Part shown: piece after piece, positions 46,799 through 55,716 of the stretch
Layout of the letters: each line of letters starts with the position of its first letter
Position numbering within the stretch: the stretch's first letter is position 1
NCBI RefSeq assembly: GCF_026041215.1
Contig: NZ_JAPEIQ010000030.1
Location: 1 to 64,000 of the forward strand
From: Hoyosella sp. YIM 151337
GTDB lineage: Bacteria > Actinomycetota > Actinomycetes > Mycobacteriales > Mycobacteriaceae
Direction: 5' to 3'
Length of the DNA stretch: 64,000 nt
Made by a program: the position numbers and the translations under genes
The notes under the pieces: generated by a model
The model's input: the letters and a program-made list of their open reading frames with translations, nothing else
Told to the model about the DNA's origin: nothing
The model's database searches: none

Positions 46799-49700
46799 AT
46801 GACCAGGCTAGAACCTGACGACACCCGGAGCACAGGGCGTGTGTCCTCGCTTGAAGCGGAGTTAGCGGCCGAGGGCTTGGAGCGCGCGGAAATCATTGGG
46901 CGCGGCGGTTTCGGGACAGTCTTCCGGTGTTTCCAGTCGGCGCTTGGTCGCGAAGTTGCGGTTAAGGTCCTCTCGGCTGATGTCGATCCCAACAACCGCG
47001 CGCGTTTCGTGCGTGAGCAACGTGCGATGGCGCAGCTGTCGGGTCACCCGCACGTCGTCGAGGTGCTCCACGCCGACGTGACGATGAGCGGCCGACCCTA
47101 CATTGTGATGCCATATCACTCTCGTAATTCATTGGGAACTTATCTCACGCGGCACGGTCCGTTTGCGTGGCCCGATGCTGTGAGCATCATGGTGAAGGTG
47201 GCGGGCGCACTGGAGTCCGGACACCGTGTCGGCATTCTGCATCGTGATGTGAAGCCTGCGAACATCCTGATTACCGACTACGGTGAACCGCAGCTCTCCG
47301 ACTTCGGCATCGCACGAGTGCACGGCGGCTTCGAGACGACAGCTGGCGAGATCCTCGGTTCACCGGCGTACACCGCCCCGGAAATAGTCGCAGGAGAAGC
47401 GCCAAGCGTTGCCAGCGACGTGTACGGGCTCGGCGCGACTCTATTCTGCTTAGTGACCGGTCATGCCGCAGTTGCGCGCCGAACTGGAGAAGAAGTTGTT
47501 GCACATTTTTTGCGTATCGCGTCAGCGCCCGTGCCCAGACTCGGTCAGCAATTTCCACGCGACCTCTCCGATGTGATCGGACACACCATGGCGATTTCGC
47601 CCTCGGACCGCCCCGCATCGGCGGCAGAGTTCGGCGAACGTCTCCGCGTTATCCAGCGCAGTCACGGGCAGCGAATCGTGGATATGGCAATCTCGCCCGC
47701 CGTCGCGACTCAGGACACGCTACGCACCGGGCGGCCCGCCGACACCATGCGACAGTCGTCGGCGAACTCGAGGCCACCGAGCGCAGCCACAAAGTTTCGC
47801 CCGCCATTAGCAGCACGCACGCTCGTCAAGCGCGCCAGGCTGATCGATCGAATCACAGCCGCCGGGCGCAGGCAACTCGTTATCATTCACGCCCCTGCAG
47901 GATTCGGCAAGAGCACGCTCGCAGCACAATGGCGAGAGCATCTGCTTTCCGAGGGCGTTTCCGTCGCGTGGCTGAGCATAGACCCGGACGACAATAACCT
48001 GACCTGGTTCCTCGAGCACCTCATCCAAGCGATCCAGCACGTGCGGCCGGAACTCGCGTCTGAACTCCGGCAGGTGCTGGAGCAAAACGGCGACGAGGCC
48101 GAACGCTTCGTATTGACCTCCCTCATCAATGAGATCCACGAAGCTCATGAGCGGCTGGTCATCGTTATCGACGACTGGCACCGGGCCACCAACCCGGCCA
48201 CGACCGGTGCCATCGACTTCCTTCTGGAGAAGGGGTGCCACCACCTGCAACTCGTCGTGACGAGCAGGTCGCGGCAGGGACTTCCGTTGAGTCGTATGCG
48301 GGTCGCTGATGAGCTCGTCGAGATCGATTCGGCTGATTTGCGTTTCGATCTCGACGAGGCACGTGCGTTGCTCGTTGAATTGGGCCAGTTACCGCTCGAG
48401 GTACAAGATGTTGCGAATCTCCGCGAGACAACCGACGGATGGGTCGCTGCGCTACAGCTGGCGTCACTATCGCTGCGCAACCACGAAGATCCTGGCGAGT
48501 TCATCAACCATCTTTCCGGTCGGCATCGCGCGATCGCCGAGTACCTGGCAGACAACGTGCTGAGCACGCTCGATCCTTCGCTCCTCAATTTCATGCTGGC
48601 GACATCGGTTTCCGAACGAACCTGCGCAGAACTAGCGACAACCCTGTCCGGACGAAAAGACGCACAGGACCTTCTCGAGAGCATCGAACATCAGGATCTT
48701 TTCCTTCGAGCGCTCGATGATGATCGGCAATGGTTCCGCTACCACCACCTATTCGCCGACTTCCTGCGCCGCCGACTAGACCGTGATCATCCCGGTCGGT
48801 TAATTTCGTTGCACCGCGAGGCGTCGCAATGGTTCGCCTCCCGGGGAATGGTCAGTGACGCAGTCGACCACGCTCTCGCTGCGGGCGATTCGGATCGTGC
48901 GACCGACCTCGTCGAACGAGACGGGATGAGCCTGCTAGAGAACTCCCAGATGTCGACGCTTCTCGGACTGATCTCCAAGCTGCCCCCAGAGCAAGTTGCG
49001 GATCGGCCGCGGCTGCAGATTGCACTCGGCTGGGCACATGTCTTGTTGCACCATGCCCCCGAACCGACTCAGAGACAGATGGAGCGAACGAAGTCGATGC
49101 TGTCGACCCTCGCGGAATCTGGTGTCGACGTGAGCGATTGGGCTCTTGAATCTTCCTTGGTGCAGTCTGTCGGAAACCTGTTCGCCGACCGTATCGAGGG
49201 CCTGTTCGACGCTGCCGAGAAATGCCTGGTTAGAGCGGAAGCACTGCACCCGTTTGTCGTGTCGGGCGCGGCCAACGTTGCTGCTTTCGACGCCTTGCAC
49301 CGATTCGAGTTCTCTGATGCCCGCCGATGGATCGAATGGGCTTATCCGTATCACCAGAAGACTGGCGGACCATTCGCTACCTTGTACGGCTACCTGTTCG
49401 CCGGTATGGCCGCCCACGAACAACTCGCTATCGAGGCGGCCGAAGAGCTGGTCCGCCGCGCCCAGCACTTGGCCATTCGGTCGGGCGGGCGGCGCGCCTA
49501 CGCTGCGCGACTCGCCGGAGCAGTGCTGGGCGAGTTGCTATACGAGCGTAGCTGCACTGCTGAGGCAGAGCAGCTACTCGATGAGTGCCATCAGCTGGGT
49601 GCAGAGGGCGGGGTGGTCGACTTCATGTTGATCACCTACGGCACCGGCGCCCGCATCAAGGCCGCAACAGGTCAGCGCGAGGCTGCGCTGCAACGCCTGG

Positions 49701-50224
49701 ATGAAGGTGCCCAGATCGCAGCACAGCTGAAACTGCCGAGATTGGCGGCACGCATCGATAACGAACGGGTTCGGTGCGCCCTGCAACCACATTGTGTTGT
49801 CACTACCACCGATTTTGCCGCTGACAGCACCACGCGTGTCGACGGCATCGCGGTTGCGACGCAAGAGCTGATCGAAGAGTCCCGGATCCGTGAGCTGCTT
49901 CGTGGCGACGCGGCCGACATCGAATCGGCATGCACCATGGCGAGGAATCGGCGAAATCGAATCGGTGATGACCGGCCGCGAGCGCGTCTGCAGGCCGCAG
50001 GCTTGCTCGCGGCGTCCCTGCATGCTGCGGGCCGGGACCGTGCGGCGACCGAGGCCGCCGCTCCCGCGATTGCACGCTGCGCCGAACTCGCGCTACCACA
50101 ATTCCTGCTCGACAGTGGACCGGGTATGGCGTCCCTGGTGCGCCACATCCTCGACGCGCACACTGAGTTCCCTCAGTTGTCACAGCATCGTGAGTTCCTG
50201 GCCGAGGTGCTCGGGATTGTTTGA
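46799..50224 (+). CDS. PknK-like Ser/Thr kinase fused to a MalT-type STAND ATPase
   Basis: The 1141-residue protein has an N-terminal Hanks kinase domain (about 28-285): glycine loop IIGRGGFGTVF, catalytic Lys in EVAVKVL, HRDVKPANIL and SDFGIA. A linker follows, then a STAND NTPase with Walker A APAGFGKST (about 365) and VIVIDDWHR, then a long helical TPR-like region to the C-terminus. I see no LuxR helix-turn-helix at the end. M. tuberculosis PknK (1110 residues) has the same layout and phosphorylates regulators. The start ATG 46799 has no obvious ribosome site. It is convergent with the flavin reductase gene, 7 nt apart. Confidence 0.92.
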   Translation: MTRLEPDDTRSTGRVSSLEAELAAEGLERAEIIGRGGFGTVFRCFQSALGREVAVKVLSADVDPNNRARFVREQRAMAQLSGHPHVVEVLHADVTMSGRPYIVMPYHSRNSLGTYLTRHGPFAWPDAVSIMVKVAGALESGHRVGILHRDVKPANILITDYGEPQLSDFGIARVHGGFETTAGEILGSPAYTAPEIVAGEAPSVASDVYGLGATLFCLVTGHAAVARRTGEEVVAHFLRIASAPVPRLGQQFPRDLSDVIGHTMAISPSDRPASAAEFGERLRVIQRSHGQRIVDMAISPAVATQDTLRTGRPADTMRQSSANSRPPSAATKFRPPLAARTLVKRARLIDRITAAGRRQLVIIHAPAGFGKSTLAAQWREHLLSEGVSVAWLSIDPDDNNLTWFLEHLIQAIQHVRPELASELRQVLEQNGDEAERFVLTSLINEIHEAHERLVIVIDDWHRATNPATTGAIDFLLEKGCHHLQLVVTSRSRQGLPLSRMRVADELVEIDSADLRFDLDEARALLVELGQLPLEVQDVANLRETTDGWVAALQLASLSLRNHEDPGEFINHLSGRHRAIAEYLADNVLSTLDPSLLNFMLATSVSERTCAELATTLSGRKDAQDLLESIEHQDLFLRALDDDRQWFRYHHLFADFLRRRLDRDHPGRLISLHREASQWFASRGMVSDAVDHALAAGDSDRATDLVERDGMSLLENSQMSTLLGLISKLPPEQVADRPRLQIALGWAHVLLHHAPEPTQRQMERTKSMLSTLAESGVDVSDWALESSLVQSVGNLFADRIEGLFDAAEKCLVRAEALHPFVVSGAANVAAFDALHRFEFSDARRWIEWAYPYHQKTGGPFATLYGYLFAGMAAHEQLAIEAAEELVRRAQHLAIRSGGRRAYAARLAGAVLGELLYERSCTAEAEQLLDECHQLGAEGGVVDFMLITYGTGARIKAATGQREAALQRLDEGAQIAAQLKLPRLAARIDNERVRCALQPHCVVTTTDFAADSTTRVDGIAVATQELIEESRIRELLRGDAADIESACTMARNRRNRIGDDRPRARLQAAGLLAASLHAAGRDRAATEAAAPAIARCAELALPQFLLDSGPGMASLVRHILDAHTEFPQLSQHREFLAEVLGIV

Positions 50225-50231
50225 AGGCAGT

Positions 50232-50825
50232 TCACGGCCGCGGGTGCGAGACCGTCTCCGGTGTGAGTCCCCAATCTGAACGGCCGAGCCTGCTAGGTGC
50301 TGAGAGTTTGGCGAAATCAGGAAGTCCGTCGGCCGCCAGAATGTGATTTGCGATCTCGATCCGGCGTACCTGTCCGAGAATCAGCGAGCTGTTACCGACA
50401 TCAATAATCAGATGCTTGGTGCATTCGAATGCGATTGGCGCCTCTGCAACTCCCGGCGCTGCGACTGTCTCACTCAGCCGCGGCGTTACACCGCTGAGCT
50501 GAAACTCGTCGATCCCCGAGTGAACAGCCTCCGATGAGGCATTCATGTTGGTGATCAGCGCTTCGGTGCCGATATTGACAACGAACTGACCGGTATCGAC
50601 GACGTTTCGCCACGTATCCTTATGCCCGATCGAGTTGATCTGCAGAATCGGTGGATCAGTCGACGCGACCGTAAAGAAGCTGTACGGGGCGAGATTCGGG
50701 ACGCCGTCGGCGGATACCGTAGAGACCCATGCGATCGGGCGCGGCACGACAGCCGCGGCGAGTACGCGATAGAACTGAGCGGGACGCATCACCGCGGGAT
50801 CAAATGCGGTACGAGTGCCTGGCAT
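50232..50825 (-). CDS. Flavin-reductase-like FMN-binding protein
   Basis: A 197-residue split-barrel flavin-binding protein of the flavin reductase/DIM6-NTAB type: VVPRPIAWVSTVSADGVPN, NLAPYSFFTVAS and TWRNVVDTGQFVVNI are typical. Such proteins supply reduced flavin or bind FMN in two-component oxygenases. It is divergent from the PaaX-type regulator, suggesting it belongs to the aromatic catabolic module, but no flavin-dependent two-component oxygenase is visible here. ATG 50825 is preceded by GGTGAT. Confidence 0.88.
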   Translation of the reverse strand: MPGTRTAFDPAVMRPAQFYRVLAAAVVPRPIAWVSTVSADGVPNLAPYSFFTVASTDPPILQINSIGHKDTWRNVVDTGQFVVNIGTEALITNMNASSEAVHSGIDEFQLSGVTPRLSETVAAPGVAEAPIAFECTKHLIIDVGNSSLILGQVRRIEIANHILAADGLPDFAKLSAPSRLGRSDWGLTPETVSHPRP

Positions 50826-50910
50826 CAGATCACCGTGGAGGCCGCAGGCGCGCGCCCAGCCGTGGCATCGTGCACCACATTCAACAGGTTCATCGTTACC
50901 TCATTTTCAC

Positions 50911-50927
50911 GCTGAGCTAGACTCAGC
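50911..50927. repeat. Inverted repeat in the flavin reductase/PaaX promoter region
   Basis: GCTGAG and CTCAGC flank a 5-nt spacer. It lies 86 bp upstream of the flavin reductase start and 8 bp before candidate operator A. Confidence 0.5.
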
Positions 50928-50934
50928 TTTGTAG

Positions 50935-50958
50935 TATAGCGTTACGATGACGAACATC
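50935..50958. promoter_or_regulatory. Candidate operator A, shared with 55637-55660
   Basis: The pattern TATAGCGT, five variable bases, TGACGA, then C-N-TC occurs here and again at 55637-55660 with identical spacing (17 of 24 bases identical). Both copies are in divergent promoter regions of the catabolic module. The adjacent PaaX-family gene is the obvious candidate regulator. TATAGC might alternatively be a common -10 box. Confidence 0.6.
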
Positions 50959-50996
50959 ATTGATTCGATACAAGCAGCGGGCGGAAGGCAGTCAGT

Positions 50997-51872
50997 ATGC
51001 TGACTCACGTGCAATGGCCAACGCCTCCTGACACAGTCACAGATGACCTCGGTGCAACAGAATCGGCGGTCAACCCGCCACGCAGACTGATCGTCACGAT
51101 ATACGCGCTGTATGCCCGTGAAACTCAGAACTGGCTCTCGGTGTCCTCACTCGTGCGGCTGCTCGGTGACCTCGGCGTCGACGAACCGTCCGTCCGCTCT
51201 TCGATTAGCCGGCTAAAGCGGCGGGGCATACTCGTCAGCCACCGGAAGGACGGCGTGGTCGGATACGCGCTGTCGGAGTCGGCACTTGACATCATTCACG
51301 AGGGCGACCAGCGCATTTTTCACACATCACGCGCAAGCGTCAGTGATGGGTGGCTGATGGCCGTCTTTTCGATTCCGGAGTCAGAACGCGGTAAGCGTCA
51401 CGCGATACGCACCATTCTCACCAGCAAAGGCTTCGGCACCACCGCACCCGGCGTGTGGATCGCGCCCGCGCACCTGCAACAAGGCACAGCAGACGCGCTC
51501 CGCGCGGCGGGACTTGACCAGTTTGTCGATCTTTTCCGTGCCGAACACATCGCGTTCGCTGATCTGCGGGAGAAAGTGGCGCAGTGGTGGAATCTCGACC
51601 AACTCCACGAGCTCTATGCGGAGTTCATCGATCAATTCCAGCCTTTGTACCATCGGGTCACCGATCGGCCAGAGATCAGCCCGCGCGACGCTTTCGTCGC
51701 GTACGTGCAGATGCTGACCACGTGGCGGCGCCTCCCTTACCTGGACCCCGGCCTACCTCTGGAATTGCTCCCCGGCGACTGGAACGGCGCCACGGCCGCC
51801 ACCATTTTCAATCGGCTGCAGCAGGTCCTCGCCGAGCCCGCCCATGACCACGTCCGCCTGCTCCTCAGCTGA
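50997..51872 (+). CDS. PaaX-family transcriptional regulator
   Basis: A 291-residue GntR-like/PaaX repressor. The N-terminal winged helix (about 30-95) reads LIVTIYALYARETQNWLSVS and then SSISRLKRRGILVSHRKDGVVGYALS, followed by the PaaX central and C-terminal domains (GFGTTAPGVWIAPAH, then PRDAFVAYVQMLTTWRRLPYLDPGLP). PaaX binds aryl-CoA thioesters such as phenylacetyl-CoA to release DNA. Here the natural inducer would be an aryl-CoA of the adjacent pathway, an inference. GGAAGG precedes ATG 50997. Its last 120 nt overlap the end of the convergent nitrilase gene. Confidence 0.92.
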   Translation: MLTHVQWPTPPDTVTDDLGATESAVNPPRRLIVTIYALYARETQNWLSVSSLVRLLGDLGVDEPSVRSSISRLKRRGILVSHRKDGVVGYALSESALDIIHEGDQRIFHTSRASVSDGWLMAVFSIPESERGKRHAIRTILTSKGFGTTAPGVWIAPAHLQQGTADALRAAGLDQFVDLFRAEHIAFADLREKVAQWWNLDQLHELYAEFIDQFQPLYHRVTDRPEISPRDAFVAYVQMLTTWRRLPYLDPGLPLELLPGDWNGATAATIFNRLQQVLAEPAHDHVRLLLS

Positions 51873-52832
51873 ACCACCAAACACAAGGGGCTGCAACGGT
51901 TTTCCGTTCACGTGCAGGGTGAATACGTCGAACCGGTTGTAGTGCCCGATGATGTCGTGCATTTGTTTCGGAGCGATGCAGCGGCTCAGATCGATCTCGC
52001 CATACACGATGCCCTCCTCGTCGATCAGCGGCTCGGTAACTGGGCGGCCATCAGGGCCGAAGATGCCTGACAGCGCACTTCGTTTGCGCTGCAGCAGTTC
52101 CCGCGCTTCCGCATCGTCGCCCGCCACGGTCTCGATGATCTCGTCCGAGACCGTGGAACACGCGACGACGGAGAAGAGCTTGCCCTCGAATGCATGGGCG
52201 GCGGTCCGGATCGCGATAGCGTCGGCCATGTCGTAATCCTTCGGCGCCACCGGCAGGGCAATGTAATTGGCGACGTGCACCAATTCACCCTGCGCGAGGA
52301 GCGCGAAGCGCGCCAGCGTGTTGGTGTTCTCGCCGCAAGCGAGCACCCCGAGCGGGCCGACCTCAGTTTGGTGCACCCGAAGTGTCGAACCATCACCGTT
52401 TGTCCAGGTCAGCTTCTCCGCCCAGGTAGGCACTAGCTTGCGGTGAATACCTATCAGCGCACCGTCCGGACCGATGGTCAGCACACTGTTGTACAGCACG
52501 CCAAGGCTATGCCGACCACGTTCGTTGACTCCGATAACCACCGTGGTGCGGGTGGCTGCGGCGGCAGCGCGGAGGGAATCCAGATGCGGTCCTGGCACAT
52601 CAATTGCTGCACGATAGAGCCGCTCGAACCATTCGCCGCCCTTTACTGGATTCATCGTCCAGTTCCAGTACGGATATCCGGGCACGAAAACCTCGGGGAA
52701 CGCAATCAGGCTTGCACCACCCGCAGCTGCTTCATGGATCAGCGCGACGGCCTTCTCCACCGTCTTGTCGGGGTCAAGAAATACGGGCGCCGCCTGGACC
52801 GCCGCGGCCGTGAATTTCGGGAAGGTTTTCAT
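51753..52832 (-). CDS. Nitrilase-family carbon-nitrogen hydrolase
   Basis: A 359-residue nitrilase-branch enzyme hydrolysing a nitrile to its acid and ammonia. The catalytic triad is Glu47 (FPEVFVPGYPYW), Lys132 (HRKLVPTW) and Cys166 (ACGENTN); CGENTN is typical of true nitrilases rather than amidases. The ATG at 52832 overlaps the stop of the upstream hydroxylase gene by one base (TGATG), so it is translationally coupled in the aryl-CoA hydroxylase operon. An aromatic nitrile yielding salicylate- or benzoate-type acid is a reasonable but unproven substrate. Confidence 0.93.
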   Translation of the reverse strand: MKTFPKFTAAAVQAAPVFLDPDKTVEKAVALIHEAAAGGASLIAFPEVFVPGYPYWNWTMNPVKGGEWFERLYRAAIDVPGPHLDSLRAAAAATRTTVVIGVNERGRHSLGVLYNSVLTIGPDGALIGIHRKLVPTWAEKLTWTNGDGSTLRVHQTEVGPLGVLACGENTNTLARFALLAQGELVHVANYIALPVAPKDYDMADAIAIRTAAHAFEGKLFSVVACSTVSDEIIETVAGDDAEARELLQRKRSALSGIFGPDGRPVTEPLIDEEGIVYGEIDLSRCIAPKQMHDIIGHYNRFDVFTLHVNGKPLQPLVFGGSAEEQADVVMGGLGEDLLQPIENGGGRGAVPVAGEQFQR

Positions 52833-55207
52833 CAGCTCGCGACCTCCACAGTGTTTCGGACAAGTACGGGTTGCCATCGTTGGTGTATTTCGGGGACGTC
52901 CTCAGGGCGAAGAGTCAGTTGCGGACGTGCACGGCCACCGGCGGGCGGCTTAGCTGACCCGGCCGCATAGAGTGACGGCCAGTGCGCGCCTGGTCCGCGG
53001 TATCCGATTTCAGCCGCAGCGTGCAACGTCCACGCTGGGTCGTGCAGGTGTGCACGCCCGATCGCGATGAGGTCGGCGCGGCCTGCCAGGAGGATCGTAT
53101 TCGCGTCGTCTGCAGTCGATATCGAGCCAACCGCGATGGTGGGTATCGCGACGTCATTTCGAATCCGCTCTGCGAACGGCGTCTGATATCCGCGCCCGTA
53201 CTCAGGAGCCTCTTCGGCGACAACCTCACCGCTTGACACATCGATCGCGTCAGCGCCGTGCTCGGCGAACCCGCGGGCAATTGCCACTGCGTCATCGAGC
53301 GTGGTGCCGCCTTCGAACCAGTCCGTTGCCGAGATACGAACGATCAGCGGCTTGCCCACCGGCCACGCCGAACGAACAGCGTCGATCACCTCGAGGGGGA
53401 ACCGCAAGCGGTTGTGCAGTGAGCCGCCGTACTCATCCGTTCGATGATTGGTCAACGGCGAGAGGAACGTCGAAAGAAGAAAGCCATGACCCGCTTGCAG
53501 TTCCACAACGTCGAAACCGGCCTCGTGGGCTGCGCGTGCGGCAGCTGCAAAATCCGCGATGATAGCCGACATCTCGTCGGTGTCCAGTGCGCGCGGTGCG
53601 GGGAGTGCGCCGTAGGCAATCGGTGAGGGCGCGACTGTCTCCCAGCCTTCCGCACCGAGGGGTTCTCCGATGCTTCCGGCCCGGGGAACGGCAGTGGCAC
53701 CCTTCCTTCCCGCATGGTTCAGCTGTACGCCGACCGCCGCACTGCTGGTCTCGTGGATGAGGTCGGTGATCCGCCGGAAGGCCGAAACCTGTTCCGCGTT
53801 ATAAAGTCCAGCGCATGCGGGCGTCACACGACCAGTTGGGGTGACGGCAGTCATGCCGGTCATCACGAGGCCTGCACCGCCCAGGGCAAGGCTCGCCATC
53901 CGGACCAGTTCCGCCTCCGCGACCACACCCTTCTCCGCGCTGTAGATCGCGACGGGCGCCGCGACGATTCTGTTCTTCAGCGTGAGCTCGCGCAACTGGA
54001 ATTGCTCGAACATCGGGCGCGGCGGTTGCGGTTGAGCAGCGCTGGCACAGTGCTCGTGGAACCACCGGTTCAGGCCGTTCAGATATTCGGGATCGCGTTC
54101 GGCCAGGTTCTCGTAGGTGACACGACGGCTTCGGGTGAGGAGGTTGAACCCGAACTGTGGGGCCTCTTGGCCGATGGAGTGAGCGATTGATTCAAACCAC
54201 TCCAGGCTCGCCTGTGCCGCGCGCTGGGTCGACTCCACTACCGGGCGGCGCTCGGACTCATACCGGCGCAATGCCTCTGGCACGTCGGCGGCGTCAACTT
54301 CGAGGCTGGCGGCAAGGGCCAGCGAATCTTCCATGGCCAGCTTCGTGCCCGATCCGATCGAGAAGTGCGCGGTGTGCGCAGCGTCGCCGAGCAGCACAAC
54401 GTTTCCGTTGCGCCAGGTCTGGTTCCGAACAGTGCTGAACCGAATCCACCGGGAGTTGTTGCTCAGCAACCGGTGCCCGTCGAGGTGATCGGCGAAGAGT
54501 CGCTCGCACACCTCTATGCTTTCGGTGTCGCTTTCCCCTACCGGAACGTCTCGCTGGTCAAATCCCGCAGCACGCCACGTGCTTTCATTCATCTCAATAA
54601 TGAAGGTGCTGCGCTGATCACTGAAGGGATACGCGTGCACCTGCATTGGCCCAAATTCGGTCTCGGCGACAATGAAGGTGAAAGCGTCGAAGACCTTGTC
54701 GGTAGCCAGCCACATGTAGCGGCAGTGGCGCTGATCCAAGCTAGGTCCGTACACCTCAGGGTGCGCGTTTCTCGTGACCGAGTTAATGCCGTCAGCACCG
54801 ACTACGAGGTCGTACGTGGCGGCGAGTTGATCCGCCGACGGCGCCACTGTGCGGTAGCGCACATCGACGCCAACAGCTGCACACCGATCTTGCAGAATGT
54901 TCAGCAGCACTCGGCGTTCGATAGCTGCAAATCCGTGCCCACCTGAGGTGAGCGTCTCTCCTCGATAGCGCACGTCGAGGTCCGACCAGCGAGCGAAGCC
55001 ATCCTCCATCTGCGCAAAGATCTGGGGGTCAGCGCTGGTGATGCCGTCGAGCGTCTCGTCGGAGAACACGACGCCGAAGCCGAACGTTGTGTCAGCTGCG
55101 TTGCGTTCGAAGACCACGATCTCACGACCCGGATCCAGCTGCTTGGCGAGCGCCGCGAAGTACAGCCCGCCCGGACCGCCGCCGATGATTGCGATTCTCA
55201 GGCTCAT
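52832..55207 (-). CDS. Bifunctional salicylyl-CoA 5-hydroxylase / Old Yellow Enzyme-type oxidoreductase
   Basis: The 791-residue fusion starts with a class A flavoprotein monooxygenase (1-390) with GGGPGG (9-14) for FAD, DLVVGADGINSV and GDAAH (274-278). It continues with an Old Yellow Enzyme (NADH:flavin oxidoreductase) barrel (about 398-765). This layout is that of salicylyl-CoA 5-hydroxylase annotations and of Azoarcus 2-aminobenzoyl-CoA monooxygenase/reductase. With gentisate dioxygenase next door, hydroxylation of salicylyl-CoA to gentisyl-CoA is favoured. In the reductase barrel the first residue of the usual HxxH ligand pair is Gln571 (LQAGH); the second, His574, and Tyr422 are kept. 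It overlaps the thioesterase gene by 4 nt. Confidence 0.9.
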   Translation of the reverse strand: MSLRIAIIGGGPGGLYFAALAKQLDPGREIVVFERNAADTTFGFGVVFSDETLDGITSADPQIFAQMEDGFARWSDLDVRYRGETLTSGGHGFAAIERRVLLNILQDRCAAVGVDVRYRTVAPSADQLAATYDLVVGADGINSVTRNAHPEVYGPSLDQRHCRYMWLATDKVFDAFTFIVAETEFGPMQVHAYPFSDQRSTFIIEMNESTWRAAGFDQRDVPVGESDTESIEVCERLFADHLDGHRLLSNNSRWIRFSTVRNQTWRNGNVVLLGDAAHTAHFSIGSGTKLAMEDSLALAASLEVDAADVPEALRRYESERRPVVESTQRAAQASLEWFESIAHSIGQEAPQFGFNLLTRSRRVTYENLAERDPEYLNGLNRWFHEHCASAAQPQPPRPMFEQFQLRELTLKNRIVAAPVAIYSAEKGVVAEAELVRMASLALGGAGLVMTGMTAVTPTGRVTPACAGLYNAEQVSAFRRITDLIHETSSAAVGVQLNHAGRKGATAVPRAGSIGEPLGAEGWETVAPSPIAYGALPAPRALDTDEMSAIIADFAAAARAAHEAGFDVVELQAGHGFLLSTFLSPLTNHRTDEYGGSLHNRLRFPLEVIDAVRSAWPVGKPLIVRISATDWFEGGTTLDDAVAIARGFAEHGADAIDVSSGEVVAEEAPEYGRGYQTPFAERIRNDVAIPTIAVGSISTADDANTILLAGRADLIAIGRAHLHDPAWTLHAAAEIGYRGPGAHWPSLYAAGSAKPPAGGRARPQLTLRPEDVPEIHQRWQPVLVRNTVEVAS

Positions 55208-55599
55208 TTCGCCACCGCCTCGCCGACGAAGGCGGTCACGACCTCTGCAGGCCAGGGCGATGACGACGAAGCGTCCGGCGGGGCATGGGCGATGATGAGT
55301 TCACCGTCAGCGGCAACACCCTCCTGGCCCCGGACCTCAAATTCAAACGTCATCGACGTGGTGCCCACTCGGCGCAGCCGCAGATTTGTCTGTACTACCT
55401 CGCCAAACCACAGCCTCTTGCGGTAGTTGATCTCGTGCCGTACCCGCGGGGTTCGGCCGAATAGCCATGCCAGCCCATGCTGACGCATGAGTTCGGCTTC
55501 CGCCGCCTCGACGAACCTAACAATGCACGAGTGGTGCTGGTGACCTGCTGCATCGGTGTCGTACCACTCCACTCGCCGCTCCAGCGTAACCTCCGCCAT
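55204..55599 (-). CDS. 4-hydroxybenzoyl-CoA thioesterase-like hotdog protein
   Basis: A 131-residue thioesterase of the YbgC/4HBT group with the active-site tract VEWYDTDAAGHQHHS (Asp14/Asp16 candidates for catalysis) and HEINYRKRLWFGE. It begins the minus-strand operon and overlaps the hydroxylase gene by ATGA. In this setting it is the likely hydrolase releasing gentisate from gentisyl-CoA, the step between hydroxylation and ring cleavage. Confidence 0.88.
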   Translation of the reverse strand: MAEVTLERRVEWYDTDAAGHQHHSCIVRFVEAAEAELMRQHGLAWLFGRTPRVRHEINYRKRLWFGEVVQTNLRLRRVGTTSMTFEFEVRGQEGVAADGELIIAHAPPDASSSSPWPAEVVTAFVGEAVAK

Positions 55600-55636
55600 G
55601 ACTATGTCCTCTCTGTGAACGCCGACAAGAAATCAA

Positions 55637-55660
55637 TATAGCGTACTTGTGACGACCGTC
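55637..55660. promoter_or_regulatory. Candidate operator B between the divergent catabolic operons
   Basis: This 24-bp site shares TATAGCGT-N5-TGACGA-N-C-N-TC with operator A at 50935. It lies 37 bp upstream of the thioesterase start and 56 bp upstream of the gentisate dioxygenase start, so one regulator bound here could control both operons. Confidence 0.6.
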
Positions 55661-55716
55661 AAGATGCCGTACATTTGCTGTCGGAAGGTCAGCTACTACC
55701 AAGAGGGGCAGGCGCA

